This document shows positions 8,807 through 16,867 of a stretch of 64,000 bases of DNA, piece after piece. This DNA comes from an uncultured Pelagibacteraceae bacterium (lineage in GTDB: Bacteria; Pseudomonadota; Alphaproteobacteria; Pelagibacterales; Pelagibacteraceae): positions 89,154 through 153,153 of the forward strand of contig CACNSS010000001.1 in NCBI GenBank assembly GCA_902623215.1. The letters are read 5' to 3'. Positions within the stretch are counted from its first letter, which is position 1. Each line of letters begins with the position of its first letter. Both the position numbers and the translations under genes were made by a program. The notes under the pieces were generated by a model that did not search any database, was not told where the DNA came from, and was given only the letters and a program-made list of their open reading frames with translations.

Positions 8807-9385
8807 TTAAGCAATCTTATTTAATTTATCTAGTTTAGAAGATCGCTTATCAGTTAATACACTTTGAACTAATTTTCGATTACAATTTACTCCTAATAAC
8901 TCTGCAACTTTTCTTGCAATACTAGTTTTAGTTTCACATTTGCTGTTTTTTTCATCTCTTATTTTTGATTTATTTTTTTCACCCACAGCTGCCTCTATAT
9001 TTTTTTGATATTCTGCTGCACTTGGGGCTTTGTCAAAAATTTCTAATATCTTTTCTTTTTTTTTTTCTAAAATTTTCCTACCTAATAATGAGTTATTATT
9101 ATTTTTCATAGATGTTAGTATTTCTTCAATTTTAGTGTCTGTAGGAATTTTATATATCGTAGGTGTTGAACCTTCTTTCCCAACCCTTTTTAATTTTGCC
9201 ATAATAATATTATTATTATTTGCAAATCTTGGTAGGTTATCTGCCCTATCAATTAAAATTTTTCTTCTATTAAGAAAATTAATTAATTCATCAGCATTTA
9301 AATAACCACTGGGCTTTTCCTCATATAAATAACCCTCATCTTTTTTGGTTTTTAAATCATATGGATTACTATTTTTTTCACTCAT
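8807..9385 (-). CDS. Hypothetical protein, last gene of the RmuC/GHKL operon
   Basis: A 192-residue basic and asparagine/lysine-rich protein that I do not recognise. There is no signal peptide or membrane segment. The middle (about residues 85-125) is a charged helical region (KILEKKKEKILEI). The C-terminal part (SIARKVAELLGV...RKLVQSVLTD) could be a small helical DNA-binding or protein-contact domain; that is only an impression. A good ribosome site (AAGGAGGAC) precedes the ATG. It follows the rmuC gene by 15 nt on the same strand, so it is probably co-transcribed with it. Confidence 0.6.
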   Translation of the reverse strand: MSEKNSNPYDLKTKKDEGYLYEEKPSGYLNADELINFLNRRKILIDRADNLPRFANNNNIIMAKLKRVGKEGSTPTIYKIPTDTKIEEILTSMKNNNNSLLGRKILEKKKEKILEIFDKAPSAAEYQKNIEAAVGEKNKSKIRDEKNSKCETKTSIARKVAELLGVNCNRKLVQSVLTDKRSSKLDKLNKIA

Positions 9386-9400
9386 TTGTCCTCCTTAATG

Positions 9401-10534
9401 CTAATTTGGTTTATTAATATCCTCAGGATCTTCAACAAAATTTACCATTTTATCTTTATCATCAGTTTTAACCAACTGATTTACATCTAGTCCATGATCA
9501 TCTTTTAGTTTTATTATTTTAGACTCTAAACCTTGATTTGAACCATAACTGGTATGAACTACCTCTGTTAAAGATTTTGCATGAGTATTATGACTTGATA
9601 TCAATGTTTTTAAACTTTTTTTTAGAGTATTATATTTATTAAAAATATCTTCAGCTTTACCAATAATTGTATCTATTTGAGATATTTGTTTTTCTTGGTT
9701 TTTTATTGAAGTAATAGTTGAAATTAAACTCATTATACTTATCGGACCAGCTAACATAATATTTTTTTCAAAGCATAAATCTAAAATGTCGTCTGACTTT
9801 TCAAGTATACTCAAATAGCAACTATCGAATGGTAAAAATAAAACTACATATTGAAAAGAATTTAAATTATGAATTTTCAAGTAATCTTTATTAGACAGTT
9901 GCTCAATATGTGTTTTTACTGACTCTATATGTTTTTTTAAATGCAGCTCTCTTGAGGCTTCATCTTTAGCATTAGTAAAGTCCTGAAAACTCTTCAAAGA
10001 AACCTTGCAGTCAATTACGATATGATCGGCGACAGGTCCCTTTATATTTATAATAAAATCTGGATTAACAGTTTTTTTATTTCCAGTCTCTAGATCAGTA
10101 AGTGTATGCCCTTTTCTCTCGTCAAAATCACCATCTTCTTCACTTAAACCATTTTTTTCTAGCAAGCTTCGAAGTTTCTTTTCATTAAATCTTCCTTGAT
10201 ATTTAGCGTCACCAACTAATTTTTCATGAAAATTTTTAAAAATTGAATGCTGGTTTTTATGTTCATTAAGTATAAGATTGCTTTGATCTTTAAAATCCTC
10301 CACGCTTTTTTTGTTTAATGCTAATTGCTCCTTATCTTTTTTTAAATCAGATAAATATTTTTCGGTAATAGTAATTTTATCTAGTAACTTATCATTTTCG
10401 TTTTTTAGATTTAATATTTCAGGATTGTTAGGGTCAATAGTATTTTTTTTTTTAAGAGAATAATAAAAATACAACAATAATGCCGCGATAATTAAAGATA
10501 ATACGATGACAGAAATTATAAGTGAAATTATCAT
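9401..10534 (-). CDS. rmuC: RmuC-family DNA recombination protein
   Basis: RmuC limits inversions between short repeats in E. coli and contains a nuclease-like fold. The 377-residue protein has an N-terminal membrane anchor (about residues 4-26), a coiled-coil section (about 38-120), and a C-terminal core. The core includes KYQGRFNEKKL (close to the family's QGRWGE), NPDFIIN, and VIDCKVSLKSF with the D-x-K pair of the restriction-enzyme-like fold. It lies in the middle of an operon with a GHKL ATPase upstream and an unknown gene downstream, unlike its usual solitary context. The core is somewhat divergent, so function may differ. Confidence 0.82.
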   Translation of the reverse strand: MIISLIISVIVLSLIIAALLLYFYYSLKKKNTIDPNNPEILNLKNENDKLLDKITITEKYLSDLKKDKEQLALNKKSVEDFKDQSNLILNEHKNQHSIFKNFHEKLVGDAKYQGRFNEKKLRSLLEKNGLSEEDGDFDERKGHTLTDLETGNKKTVNPDFIINIKGPVADHIVIDCKVSLKSFQDFTNAKDEASRELHLKKHIESVKTHIEQLSNKDYLKIHNLNSFQYVVLFLPFDSCYLSILEKSDDILDLCFEKNIMLAGPISIMSLISTITSIKNQEKQISQIDTIIGKAEDIFNKYNTLKKSLKTLISSHNTHAKSLTEVVHTSYGSNQGLESKIIKLKDDHGLDVNQLVKTDDKDKMVNFVEDPEDINKPN

Positions 10535-10548
10535 AAAATATTTATATC

Positions 10549-12141
10549 CTAATTAATAAATTTGTTCCATTGTTTAGAATATTTACTGACAGCGGCATTA
10601 TTATCAATACAAGCTGATATAAGATAAGTTAAGCAGTCAGAAAATTCTCTGGAACCATCATCATTACCTGTAGCGTGGCTCAGCTCATGCAAAAATACAG
10701 AGAACATCTTTCCAAAACTTTGCTTAAATAAATCTGCGTGCAAATATACTATCTTAGAATTATAATCATAATCATTTTTAATTTGTCCCAATAATTCTTT
10801 ACAAAATATTTTTTTGAACTTTAAATTATATAAAGATTCATCTTCGTCATTTTCATTATTAAAAAGTTTTGCAAAAGCGGGACTTACTCCTTTAGCTGCC
10901 TCAAAACAAAAATTAATAGCTTCTTGTTCTTTAGATGTTAAGTCTGCAGTCTTTTTATTTTTTATTCTTTTTTCTGCATTGGCTTTTGATCTAATAAAAC
11001 TCTCTAATGAGCTCATAACACCAAAATTATTAAAGTAACTTGGAAGCATTATCTTGTTATTATTTTTCATTTTCTTATCACGACTTCTAATATAATTTTG
11101 CGTTTTAGTAGAAAACCAATCGTGATAAGAAATTTCACGAGAATAAGTGTACCTGCTTTCGCTTAAATACTCATTGCCAAACAAGTCTTTTAAAGATTTA
11201 TCATCCTTCAATCGTCCATAAGTAGCTGAGGCTAGAGCACTTAATAGTAAATGCCCTTTAGGCCAAATTTCTTTTGAACTTTCTAAAATATATCGGATAG
11301 CGGGATTATTCTTCATTGCTCCGTAATAGAAGCCGCTTCTTGCAAATATTGAATAAAATGTACTTTGTAATTTTGCATCAAACGCTTGACGATCTCGATC
11401 TATTTTTACTTTTTTTTCTAATGCAGCATATTTCTTATCAATAGAAATAATTACTGGAATTCCTTTAATATCAACTCTCTTTAAACCTTTATAAAAACCA
11501 AACCCGTCTTTAGTTTTTGATTTGTAAATTGTTATATCGTTATATGAATGTAACACTTCTCCAATTAATGGGTTTGAAGAATAAAAAAAGTTTCTTAACC
11601 CAAATTCAAATGCCTTTTTAAGTTTTTTATCTAATGTGTTAATAATAAAGTAATTCCCTTTTAACTTATTAATTTTAAAATAATTATAAACTAAAGCTCT
11701 AAGACCATCTGTGCCTGGAACCTCTTTACCAACAGAAACTATTAAACATTGGTCTCCGGAAATCATTATTGGATTTGTAATTCCCATTCTTGCCATATCC
11801 GATAGACACTTCTTTACACCTTCCCCATGTGCACCAATCATATTTTCTTGTTCGGTTTTCGATGAGCCAATATAATATAGTTTTTCTAAAGAATATTCAT
11901 TTGGCGCATATACTTTAATTAAATCATTATCTGTTGAGATTTTAATTTGATTTATATCCATTTTTGCTGAAACAACTCCATCTCTAGCATTTTGTAAAAT
12001 ATCTCTAGATATTTTCTCATGATCCCAGATCTCTTCTCCCCAGCTGGTTGTCACGGATGACTCGATTGATTTAATGTGTTGTGCTTCTGTCACCTCATTT
12101 AATTCTAAAATTATGTCTTTTAACTTTTTAACATTATCCAT
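10549..12141 (-). CDS. GHKL-type ATPase fused to a C-terminal HExxH metalloprotease-like domain
   Basis: A 530-residue protein of unknown function. The N-terminal region has GHKL (Hsp90/MutL/kinase) ATPase signs: RDILQNARDG at residues 46-55, matching the N-box with Asn51 and Asp54, and the glycine lid GAHGEGVKK at 103-111. A central section (about 200-440) has no recognisable motif. The C-terminal end carries HELSH at 485-489 followed by an acidic stretch (GNDDGSREFSD), the pattern of a zinc metallopeptidase with a third ligand ten residues after HExxH. It overlaps its upstream neighbour by 8 nt and precedes rmuC. ATP-gated proteolysis is an inference from the domain pair, not something known for it. 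Confidence 0.75.
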   Translation of the reverse strand: MDNVKKLKDIILELNEVTEAQHIKSIESSVTTSWGEEIWDHEKISRDILQNARDGVVSAKMDINQIKISTDNDLIKVYAPNEYSLEKLYYIGSSKTEQENMIGAHGEGVKKCLSDMARMGITNPIMISGDQCLIVSVGKEVPGTDGLRALVYNYFKINKLKGNYFIINTLDKKLKKAFEFGLRNFFYSSNPLIGEVLHSYNDITIYKSKTKDGFGFYKGLKRVDIKGIPVIISIDKKYAALEKKVKIDRDRQAFDAKLQSTFYSIFARSGFYYGAMKNNPAIRYILESSKEIWPKGHLLLSALASATYGRLKDDKSLKDLFGNEYLSESRYTYSREISYHDWFSTKTQNYIRSRDKKMKNNNKIMLPSYFNNFGVMSSLESFIRSKANAEKRIKNKKTADLTSKEQEAINFCFEAAKGVSPAFAKLFNNENDEDESLYNLKFKKIFCKELLGQIKNDYDYNSKIVYLHADLFKQSFGKMFSVFLHELSHATGNDDGSREFSDCLTYLISACIDNNAAVSKYSKQWNKFIN

Positions 12142-12439
12142 TATTTCCTCCTATTTTTTTTATATTATTAATCTTTTCAATTTCCTCTCTTAAAACTTCT
12201 ATTTCAGTACATCCTTTAATAAATGTTCTTTTTTGTCTTTGTCTTTTCAAAAATCTTAAAACATTAATTGGAAAATAGTAAATATCACAAAACAAACTTT
12301 CTAGTTTTCTATCTTGATAGTATTTTAATTTTGCTTTTTCTTGAATTTGTTGATGTTTAAAATATTCTAAACACTCTTTTTGCCAAGTTAGCATATACTG
12401 TAATCTTTCTTCCAAAATATATTTAAAATTTTTGTTCAT
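12134..12439 (-). CDS. Small hypothetical protein coupled to the GHKL gene
   Basis: A 101-residue basic, tyrosine-rich, predominantly helical protein (LQYMLTWQKECLEYF, RKLESLFCDIYYF) with no clear membrane segment and no recognised family. Its 3' end overlaps the start of the GHKL-HExxH gene by 8 nt and a GGAGG-like ribosome site for that gene lies inside it. This suggests translational coupling and a partner role. It begins 3 nt after the WGR gene. Confidence 0.55.
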   Translation of the reverse strand: MNKNFKYILEERLQYMLTWQKECLEYFKHQQIQEKAKLKYYQDRKLESLFCDIYYFPINVLRFLKRQRQKRTFIKGCTEIEVLREEIEKINNIKKIGGNNG

Positions 12440-12442
12440 ATT

Positions 12443-12670
12443 TTAATTTTCTACATATCCTTTCGAAGTTTTCTCTCTTATTTTCTTTTCACAATATTTT
12501 TTTGCCTGATCTTTGGTAGCAAAACTTTTTTCATTTTCAGCTGGATTTTGGATACCTATTCTTCCATATTTTACCAAAACCTTATTTGCATTTAGGCTGA
12601 TTTCCCAAAACTTATGTGAATTTGTTCCTAAATCTTTATATTCAAAATGTCTCATATTTTTCCCTTTCAT
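12443..12670 (-). CDS. Stand-alone WGR-domain protein
   Basis: A 75-residue protein that is essentially one WGR domain: KFWEISL, the VKYGRIG core (the family's WGR, here with Tyr for Trp), then SFATKDQAKKYCEKKIREKTSKGY. WGR domains bind DNA ends in eukaryotic PARPs and are found in bacterial MolR-like proteins, so DNA contact is a reasonable inference. The start could be Met1 or Met6. The upstream gene ends immediately before it (12671), and the next gene starts 3 nt downstream, so it is part of the operon with the GHKL ATPase and RmuC. Confidence 0.75.
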   Translation of the reverse strand: MKGKNMRHFEYKDLGTNSHKFWEISLNANKVLVKYGRIGIQNPAENEKSFATKDQAKKYCEKKIREKTSKGYVEN

Positions 12671-13075
12671 TTAATGTAACGTTTTATTTTTATTAGCCTC
12701 TATCCTTCTTCCGAAGTCGTCTTGCCCATCATCAGATGTAGATGTCCATTCATCTAATGAATTCATAAATTCTTTATGGTGTTCTAATAATTGTCTCGAA
12801 ACTGATCTCGTATAATATTTAAAAGCTGGATAACTCATTTTAATCATCATTTTTTGCATTAACCTGTAATGAAACAAATAAAAGCAATGATCCCTGTCGA
12901 TATTTTCTCGATTTGTTTTTTCATCAAACGCCTCAACAAGTTCTTTGGCGTAAGAATCCATTTTGTTCCAAATATCTTGGTTCGTTTCTATTTTTTGCTC
13001 TTTTAATGACTTGGTTTTGAACTCTAAAATCTTGCTTTTATTTTTCTTTGTTCTTTTATCTTTAAAATCGCTCAT
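12671..13075 (-). CDS. Hypothetical protein, first gene of the minus-strand operon
   Basis: A 134-residue protein with a lysine-rich N-terminus (KDKRTKKNKSK) and a mostly helical centre (RDHCFYLFHYRLMQKMMIKMSYPAF). I do not recognise the family. It is promoter-proximal, reading away from the 144-bp region shared with the divergent gene at 13220. It lies directly against the WGR gene, so it would be made together with WGR, GHKL-HExxH and RmuC. Confidence 0.6.
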   Translation of the reverse strand: MSDFKDKRTKKNKSKILEFKTKSLKEQKIETNQDIWNKMDSYAKELVEAFDEKTNRENIDRDHCFYLFHYRLMQKMMIKMSYPAFKYYTRSVSRQLLEHHKEFMNSLDEWTSTSDDGQDDFGRRIEANKNKTLH

Positions 13076-13118
13076 AAAAGCCTTTTAACACGCTAAAAAT
13101 AGAAAGTCAACTTTTTTT

Positions 13119-13132
13119 TTGTCATTTGACAA
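13119..13132. promoter_or_regulatory. Palindrome in the divergent promoter region (operator-like, copy 1)
   Basis: TTGTCATTTGACAA is a perfect inverted repeat (TTGTCA, 2-nt spacer, TGACAA). It lies in the 144-bp space between the minus-strand operon and the divergent plus-strand pair. Its first 12 bases recur with one change at 13160. The right half also contains TTGACA, a consensus -35 hexamer, so a bound protein would compete with RNA polymerase. No regulator gene was identified. Confidence 0.45.
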
Positions 13133-13159
13133 TATTTTTTATAAATATATCTTGTTTTA

Positions 13160-13171
13160 TTGTCATTAGAC
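13160..13171. promoter_or_regulatory. Operator-like element, copy 2 of the palindrome region
   Basis: TTGTCATTAGAC matches the first 12 bases of the element at 13119 at 11 positions. It lies 41 bp further on, about four helical turns, and is directly followed by the AT-rich TATATATATAAA stretch that probably serves as the -10 region of the gene at 13220. The spacing suggests same-face binding of a repressor or activator. Confidence 0.4.
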
Positions 13172-13219
13172 TATATATATAAAGTGTAAAAATGAATCGT
13201 AACAAGAAAATTAATAAAT

Positions 13220-14617
13220 ATGCAGAAAAATAGAACAGAATCTCAAAAAAATGGTGAATTACTCTCATCTATCTTAGAGAAAGCCAACATAAGCCAAAGA
13301 TTGTGCTCTATAAATATGGGTGAAAATGATGCCTTTTTAACGAACTTTATTTACAGATCCCCATTAAAATTCTCTAGAGACTTTTCATATAAATTTTTAT
13401 CAAGCATTTACCATTTTGTATTAAGGGATTCTCAAAAAAGAGCTACGGAAAAATTTGATGAAATAATAAATGATCAAAACATATTGGATTTAAATATCAA
13501 TAAAAAATTATTAATTCCAGCTTTGGAAAGACACACACTCGCAATAATTAATATTAACGCTGATGTATTTGAAAAAGATGATGAACAGATAATTGAGAAC
13601 TATATTCAAGAAATTTATCCAGAAACATTTGAAAATTATAAAAACTTCTTAAGAAAATTGGATTATCAAAGAACGGGACTAAAAAATATATCTAATGTTC
13701 AGCAAATATATGAACAGGAACATCAAGATACTTTAGAAATTTTATCTTCAGAAGAAATAGATATGCTAAATGGTTTCTCAGAATTTGAAATTCAAATGGA
13801 ATCTACTAATAATTTCTTTTACATCTGCGAAAATTTAAGAACCAAAATTATTCCATCATTTTATTCCCCTACAGACTATAAAGAAATAAAAATGGATTAT
13901 TTTAATAAAGGAGCATTCTTAATTAGACGTAAAGAAATTAATCAACTCAAAAACAATAATACAATTGGAGGACAAATAGTTTGGAAATCAGGAAAATTTA
14001 ATTTTGAAGCTGAAAAAAAACAAAAAAGCAGATGGTTCTTCGGCAGAAAAGAAAAAGTAAAAGAGGATGACGAAAAAATGCTAAAAGAAATAGATGAAAT
14101 TAAAAGAGAGCATGAAAAACAAATGGCTTTTATTGCTGAAATAGAGAGAGAGAAAGAGAAAATTATTAACGAAACTAAAAGACATATAGAACAACAAAAT
14201 AAAGAGGACTTTAAACAAATTTCTAAAATGGTTGATGAAACCTACTACAAAGAAAAAAATAAACAAAATGATGATTATGAAGTTCCAGAGTTCTTGAAAA
14301 AACAAGAAGAACAATTAAAAAAATGGAAAAAATTAGCTAGCAATGATAAATTAATAGCAGAAAGTAATAATTCTTATTTTACCGAAGAGTTCCAAAAAAA
14401 ATTTTTAAAAGAGCGTGAAGAACAACTTCTAGAAATGAGAAAATTATTAAAAAAAGGAAAAAATATTCGTTTACACGAAATAGATCAGTTTATAAATAGA
14501 TATGGGAATACAGAGGAAACAAGAGATTTTATTAACAGCATTGCAGGTTTGAAATTATTCAAAGAAGATAATTATAAAAACTTACTACTGGACAAGGAAG
14601 AAAAAAAATTAGCTTAA
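13220..14617 (+). CDS. Hypothetical coiled-coil protein paired with an ExoI homologue
   Basis: A 465-residue soluble protein that I do not recognise. The first ~270 residues are a mixed globular region. Residues ~285-345 are a long charged segment (KMLKEIDEIKREHEKQM...) likely to be a coiled coil, and the C-terminal 100 residues are also helical. It ends 4 nt before the ExoI-like gene, so the two are probably one transcript. It is divergent from the six-gene GHKL/RmuC operon and shares its promoter region. A scaffold or partner for the exonuclease is one possibility, inferred only from position. Confidence 0.65.
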   Translation: MQKNRTESQKNGELLSSILEKANISQRLCSINMGENDAFLTNFIYRSPLKFSRDFSYKFLSSIYHFVLRDSQKRATEKFDEIINDQNILDLNINKKLLIPALERHTLAIININADVFEKDDEQIIENYIQEIYPETFENYKNFLRKLDYQRTGLKNISNVQQIYEQEHQDTLEILSSEEIDMLNGFSEFEIQMESTNNFFYICENLRTKIIPSFYSPTDYKEIKMDYFNKGAFLIRRKEINQLKNNNTIGGQIVWKSGKFNFEAEKKQKSRWFFGRKEKVKEDDEKMLKEIDEIKREHEKQMAFIAEIEREKEKIINETKRHIEQQNKEDFKQISKMVDETYYKEKNKQNDDYEVPEFLKKQEEQLKKWKKLASNDKLIAESNNSYFTEEFQKKFLKEREEQLLEMRKLLKKGKNIRLHEIDQFINRYGNTEETRDFINSIAGLKLFKEDNYKNLLLDKEEKKLA

Positions 14618-14621
14618 AATT

Positions 14622-16067
14622 ATGGCACTATTTACTTATTTTGATTGTGAAAGTGATGCTGGTGCTGCACAAAAAGCAACTTGTCTTTCTGTAGCTGCTG
14701 TAACAGTTGATGAAAATTTTAAAATTGTAAACCAGTGGAAGATAAATTCAAGATTTAGAGCCTCTCGTGCATTTGAAGTTGATGCGATGCTTGCTCACAA
14801 TATTCCAGTTGAAGTAATTGAAAACGAAAAATTATCAAATAGTGAGCTCGTGAATGAATGGGAAAAAAGATTTAAAGCTCTAGCCGAAAGAGGAACTATC
14901 TTTGTTGGATATAATTCAATGAATTATGACAATATACTTCTTCAAAACAGCTTATATATCAATCTAAAATGGCCTTATATAACTAATAAAGAACAATTTG
15001 ATCTACTTCCCGCAATTAGGGCAGCTAGTGTATTCGCACCTGGTGCACTTAATTATGAGCTTAATGAAAAAGGCAACACTTCATTTCGTTTACAATCAAT
15101 GCTGTCCGCAAATAATATAAAAACTAAAGGCGCCCATGATAGTTTATATGACACGATCGCAACTAAGGATCTTGCAGAAAAATTATTTGAAAAAGCTCCC
15201 GATGTATTTAATGCATCAATAGCATTAAGAAAAAAAGCAGATGTACTTCCTAAAATTAAAGAAGGTATATTTTGTTGGCATGAAGCTTACTTTAAAGCAA
15301 AGATATATTGTGGGATGTACTTAGGTAATACTATTTTTCCTGGATGGTATTATTTGTATGATTTACGAAAAAATCCTGAAGATGTTTTAAAGTTAGACAG
15401 GGATGGTTTAAAAGAAAGTTTGAAAGGTAGTCCAAAATATATTCGTACATGCAAAAGCAACCGTGCACCAATTATAATGAATAGTGAGTTTGCATTATTA
15501 GATGACGAATATAAAGCCCTAGGTATGAACGAAATTAAAAAAAGATATAATTTACTAAAAAAAAATAAAGAAGAGTTAGCTGCAAAAATAAGAGATATTG
15601 TCAAAGAACAATACGAGGAGAGACAAGAATTTAACCAAGAAGAATTACAACCAGAAGAAAAAATTTATTCGTTAACTGGTGAATTGAGCAATGAGGAACG
15701 AAATCTTATGAACCAATTTAATCAAGATAACTCTCCTAAAGAAAAAAAGAGAATTTTTAATCTTTTTAAAAGAAATGATATCAAAGTTTTAGCAGAAATG
15801 AAATTATTTGATGATTATGATGGTAATGAAGATAAATTTTGTCAAATATTAACAAAGAGAGATTTTAAAAGAGTAAAAAAAAGAATTGCTAAAAATATTT
15901 TAGATATGTCGGACAAACCAAGTCCGTTTATAAAAATTCCTGCTCAGCAAGCTCGGCTAGATACTCTTAAAATTGTAGCAGAAAAAAATGAGGATCATGA
16001 GAAAATGGAGCAGCTGGATAGCCTAGACAGATACCTTGAAAAAATGAAGCTTAAATTTGCTTCTTAA
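14622..16067 (+). CDS. sbcB: Exodeoxyribonuclease I (SbcB)-like 3'-5' exonuclease
   Basis: DEDDh exonuclease of the ExoI family, which degrades single-stranded DNA from the 3' end. The 481 residues are close to E. coli SbcB length. Exo motif I is YFDCESD (Asp8, Glu10). Motif II is in GYNSMNYDN. The SbcB-specific block FDLLPAIRAA...FRLQSMLSANNI follows, and motif III is AHDSLYDT, with the His and Asp of the DEDDh class. The C-terminal half keeps ExoI layout (CGMYLGNT, LDRDGLKESL) but is more divergent and rich in charged residues. It is the second gene of a two-gene plus-strand unit. ExoI is mostly a gammaproteobacterial protein, so its place in this nuclease-rich block is notable. Confidence 0.85.
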   Translation: MALFTYFDCESDAGAAQKATCLSVAAVTVDENFKIVNQWKINSRFRASRAFEVDAMLAHNIPVEVIENEKLSNSELVNEWEKRFKALAERGTIFVGYNSMNYDNILLQNSLYINLKWPYITNKEQFDLLPAIRAASVFAPGALNYELNEKGNTSFRLQSMLSANNIKTKGAHDSLYDTIATKDLAEKLFEKAPDVFNASIALRKKADVLPKIKEGIFCWHEAYFKAKIYCGMYLGNTIFPGWYYLYDLRKNPEDVLKLDRDGLKESLKGSPKYIRTCKSNRAPIIMNSEFALLDDEYKALGMNEIKKRYNLLKKNKEELAAKIRDIVKEQYEERQEFNQEELQPEEKIYSLTGELSNEERNLMNQFNQDNSPKEKKRIFNLFKRNDIKVLAEMKLFDDYDGNEDKFCQILTKRDFKRVKKRIAKNILDMSDKPSPFIKIPAQQARLDTLKIVAEKNEDHEKMEQLDSLDRYLEKMKLKFAS

Positions 16068-16105
16068 AATATTTTACAATGATAACAAAAAAAATATACC
16101 GGACC

Positions 16106-16243
16106 TTACTTCTTTTCTTTTTTATTATTATCCTTAAACGTTTTCATCTCTTTATAAAGTTTAGCAAAATCTTTATGAGATCCTTTTTTCTTTCCAAGTT
16201 CTCTAAACTTTTTGGTCCATTCATTACGATCTTTTTTTTCCAT
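16106..16243 (-). CDS. Small basic protein (45 aa), hypothetical
   Basis: ATG at 16243, TAA at 16106; the 45-residue product begins MEKKDRNEWTKKFRELGKKKG and is highly lysine-rich. The codons are ordinary for this genome and the amino-acid pattern (aromatic positions spaced between charged ones) looks coding. No family is recognised. It is divergent from the gene at 16269 and ends 38 nt after the ExoI stop on the opposite strand. Confidence 0.45.
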   Translation of the reverse strand: MEKKDRNEWTKKFRELGKKKGSHKDFAKLYKEMKTFKDNNKKEKK

Positions 16244-16268
16244 ATTAAATAAGTATAATTTAATAAAA

Positions 16269-16733
16269 ATGAACAATAAAGACTATAACAGAAACCCAAA
16301 GGGTACAAATCAGTGGAAATTAAGAACTGACAAAGAACTTCAAGATATAATTAATAGTAAACCCCGAAATTGGACAAAAAAAGATTTTAGAGGTGAAGGT
16401 AAACTGAATAAAAAAAAACTTATGACCAGAAAGGAATCTGATAGAAAAACTCTTAAATTTTATCAAACTGGTAGGACATATTTAAGAAATTTAAAAGATC
16501 ATTTTAATAATTCTACTGAAGAAAGTATTAAAGAATTTCAAAAAGGTGAAATAGATTTCGAAACACTTAAGAATAGATCTTCAACTATTAAATGGAGAAA
16601 CAAAATGTCTGAAAATCAGCGTAAAATTTATGACAAAAAAATATATGCAGAGATAAAAAATAACGAAGAAAGATTAGAAGAAAAAAGAAAAAGACAAAAA
16701 AAATGGTATAATCAGCAAAAAGATTTAAAGTAA
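16269..16733 (+). CDS. Hypothetical basic protein
   Basis: Lysine/asparagine-rich protein of 154 residues starting MNNKDYNRNPKGTNQWKL. The longer reading frame from 16212 was rejected because its first 19 codons overlap the opposite small gene and its leader; the ATG at 16269 is better placed. The sequence has many K, R, N and W residues and a C-terminal helical tail (EERLEEKRKRQKKWYNQQK), so nucleic-acid binding is plausible but unproven. No family is recognised. Confidence 0.5.
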   Translation: MNNKDYNRNPKGTNQWKLRTDKELQDIINSKPRNWTKKDFRGEGKLNKKKLMTRKESDRKTLKFYQTGRTYLRNLKDHFNNSTEESIKEFQKGEIDFETLKNRSSTIKWRNKMSENQRKIYDKKIYAEIKNNEERLEEKRKRQKKWYNQQKDLK

Positions 16734-16735
16734 AA

Positions 16736-16867
16736 ATGGATTTATTATTTTTATTTAAAATTATATTTCTTCTAGGAGCATTAGTTGCTCTCTATGCTAT
16801 AATTAGAAACTTAGATATTATTAAAATTATACTTCGTTATTGGTTTAATTTAATATTTAGAAAGTAA
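16736..16867 (+). CDS. Small single-span membrane protein (43 aa)
   Basis: ATG at 16736, only 2 nt after the previous stop, and TAA at 16865-16867. The product has one hydrophobic segment (about residues 3-23, FLFKIIFLLGALVALYAII) followed by a basic amphipathic tail ending in FRK. The last 18 nt overlap the 3' end of hisG on the other strand. The composition looks like a real small membrane protein; no function can be given. Confidence 0.45.
   Translation: MDLLFLFKIIFLLGALVALYAIIRNLDIIKIILRYWFNLIFRK

Noticed and set aside
14081..14314. 77-residue hydrophobic frame on the minus strand
   Set aside because: It is antisense to a lysine/glutamate-rich coiled coil, which always yields a Phe/Leu-rich shadow frame.
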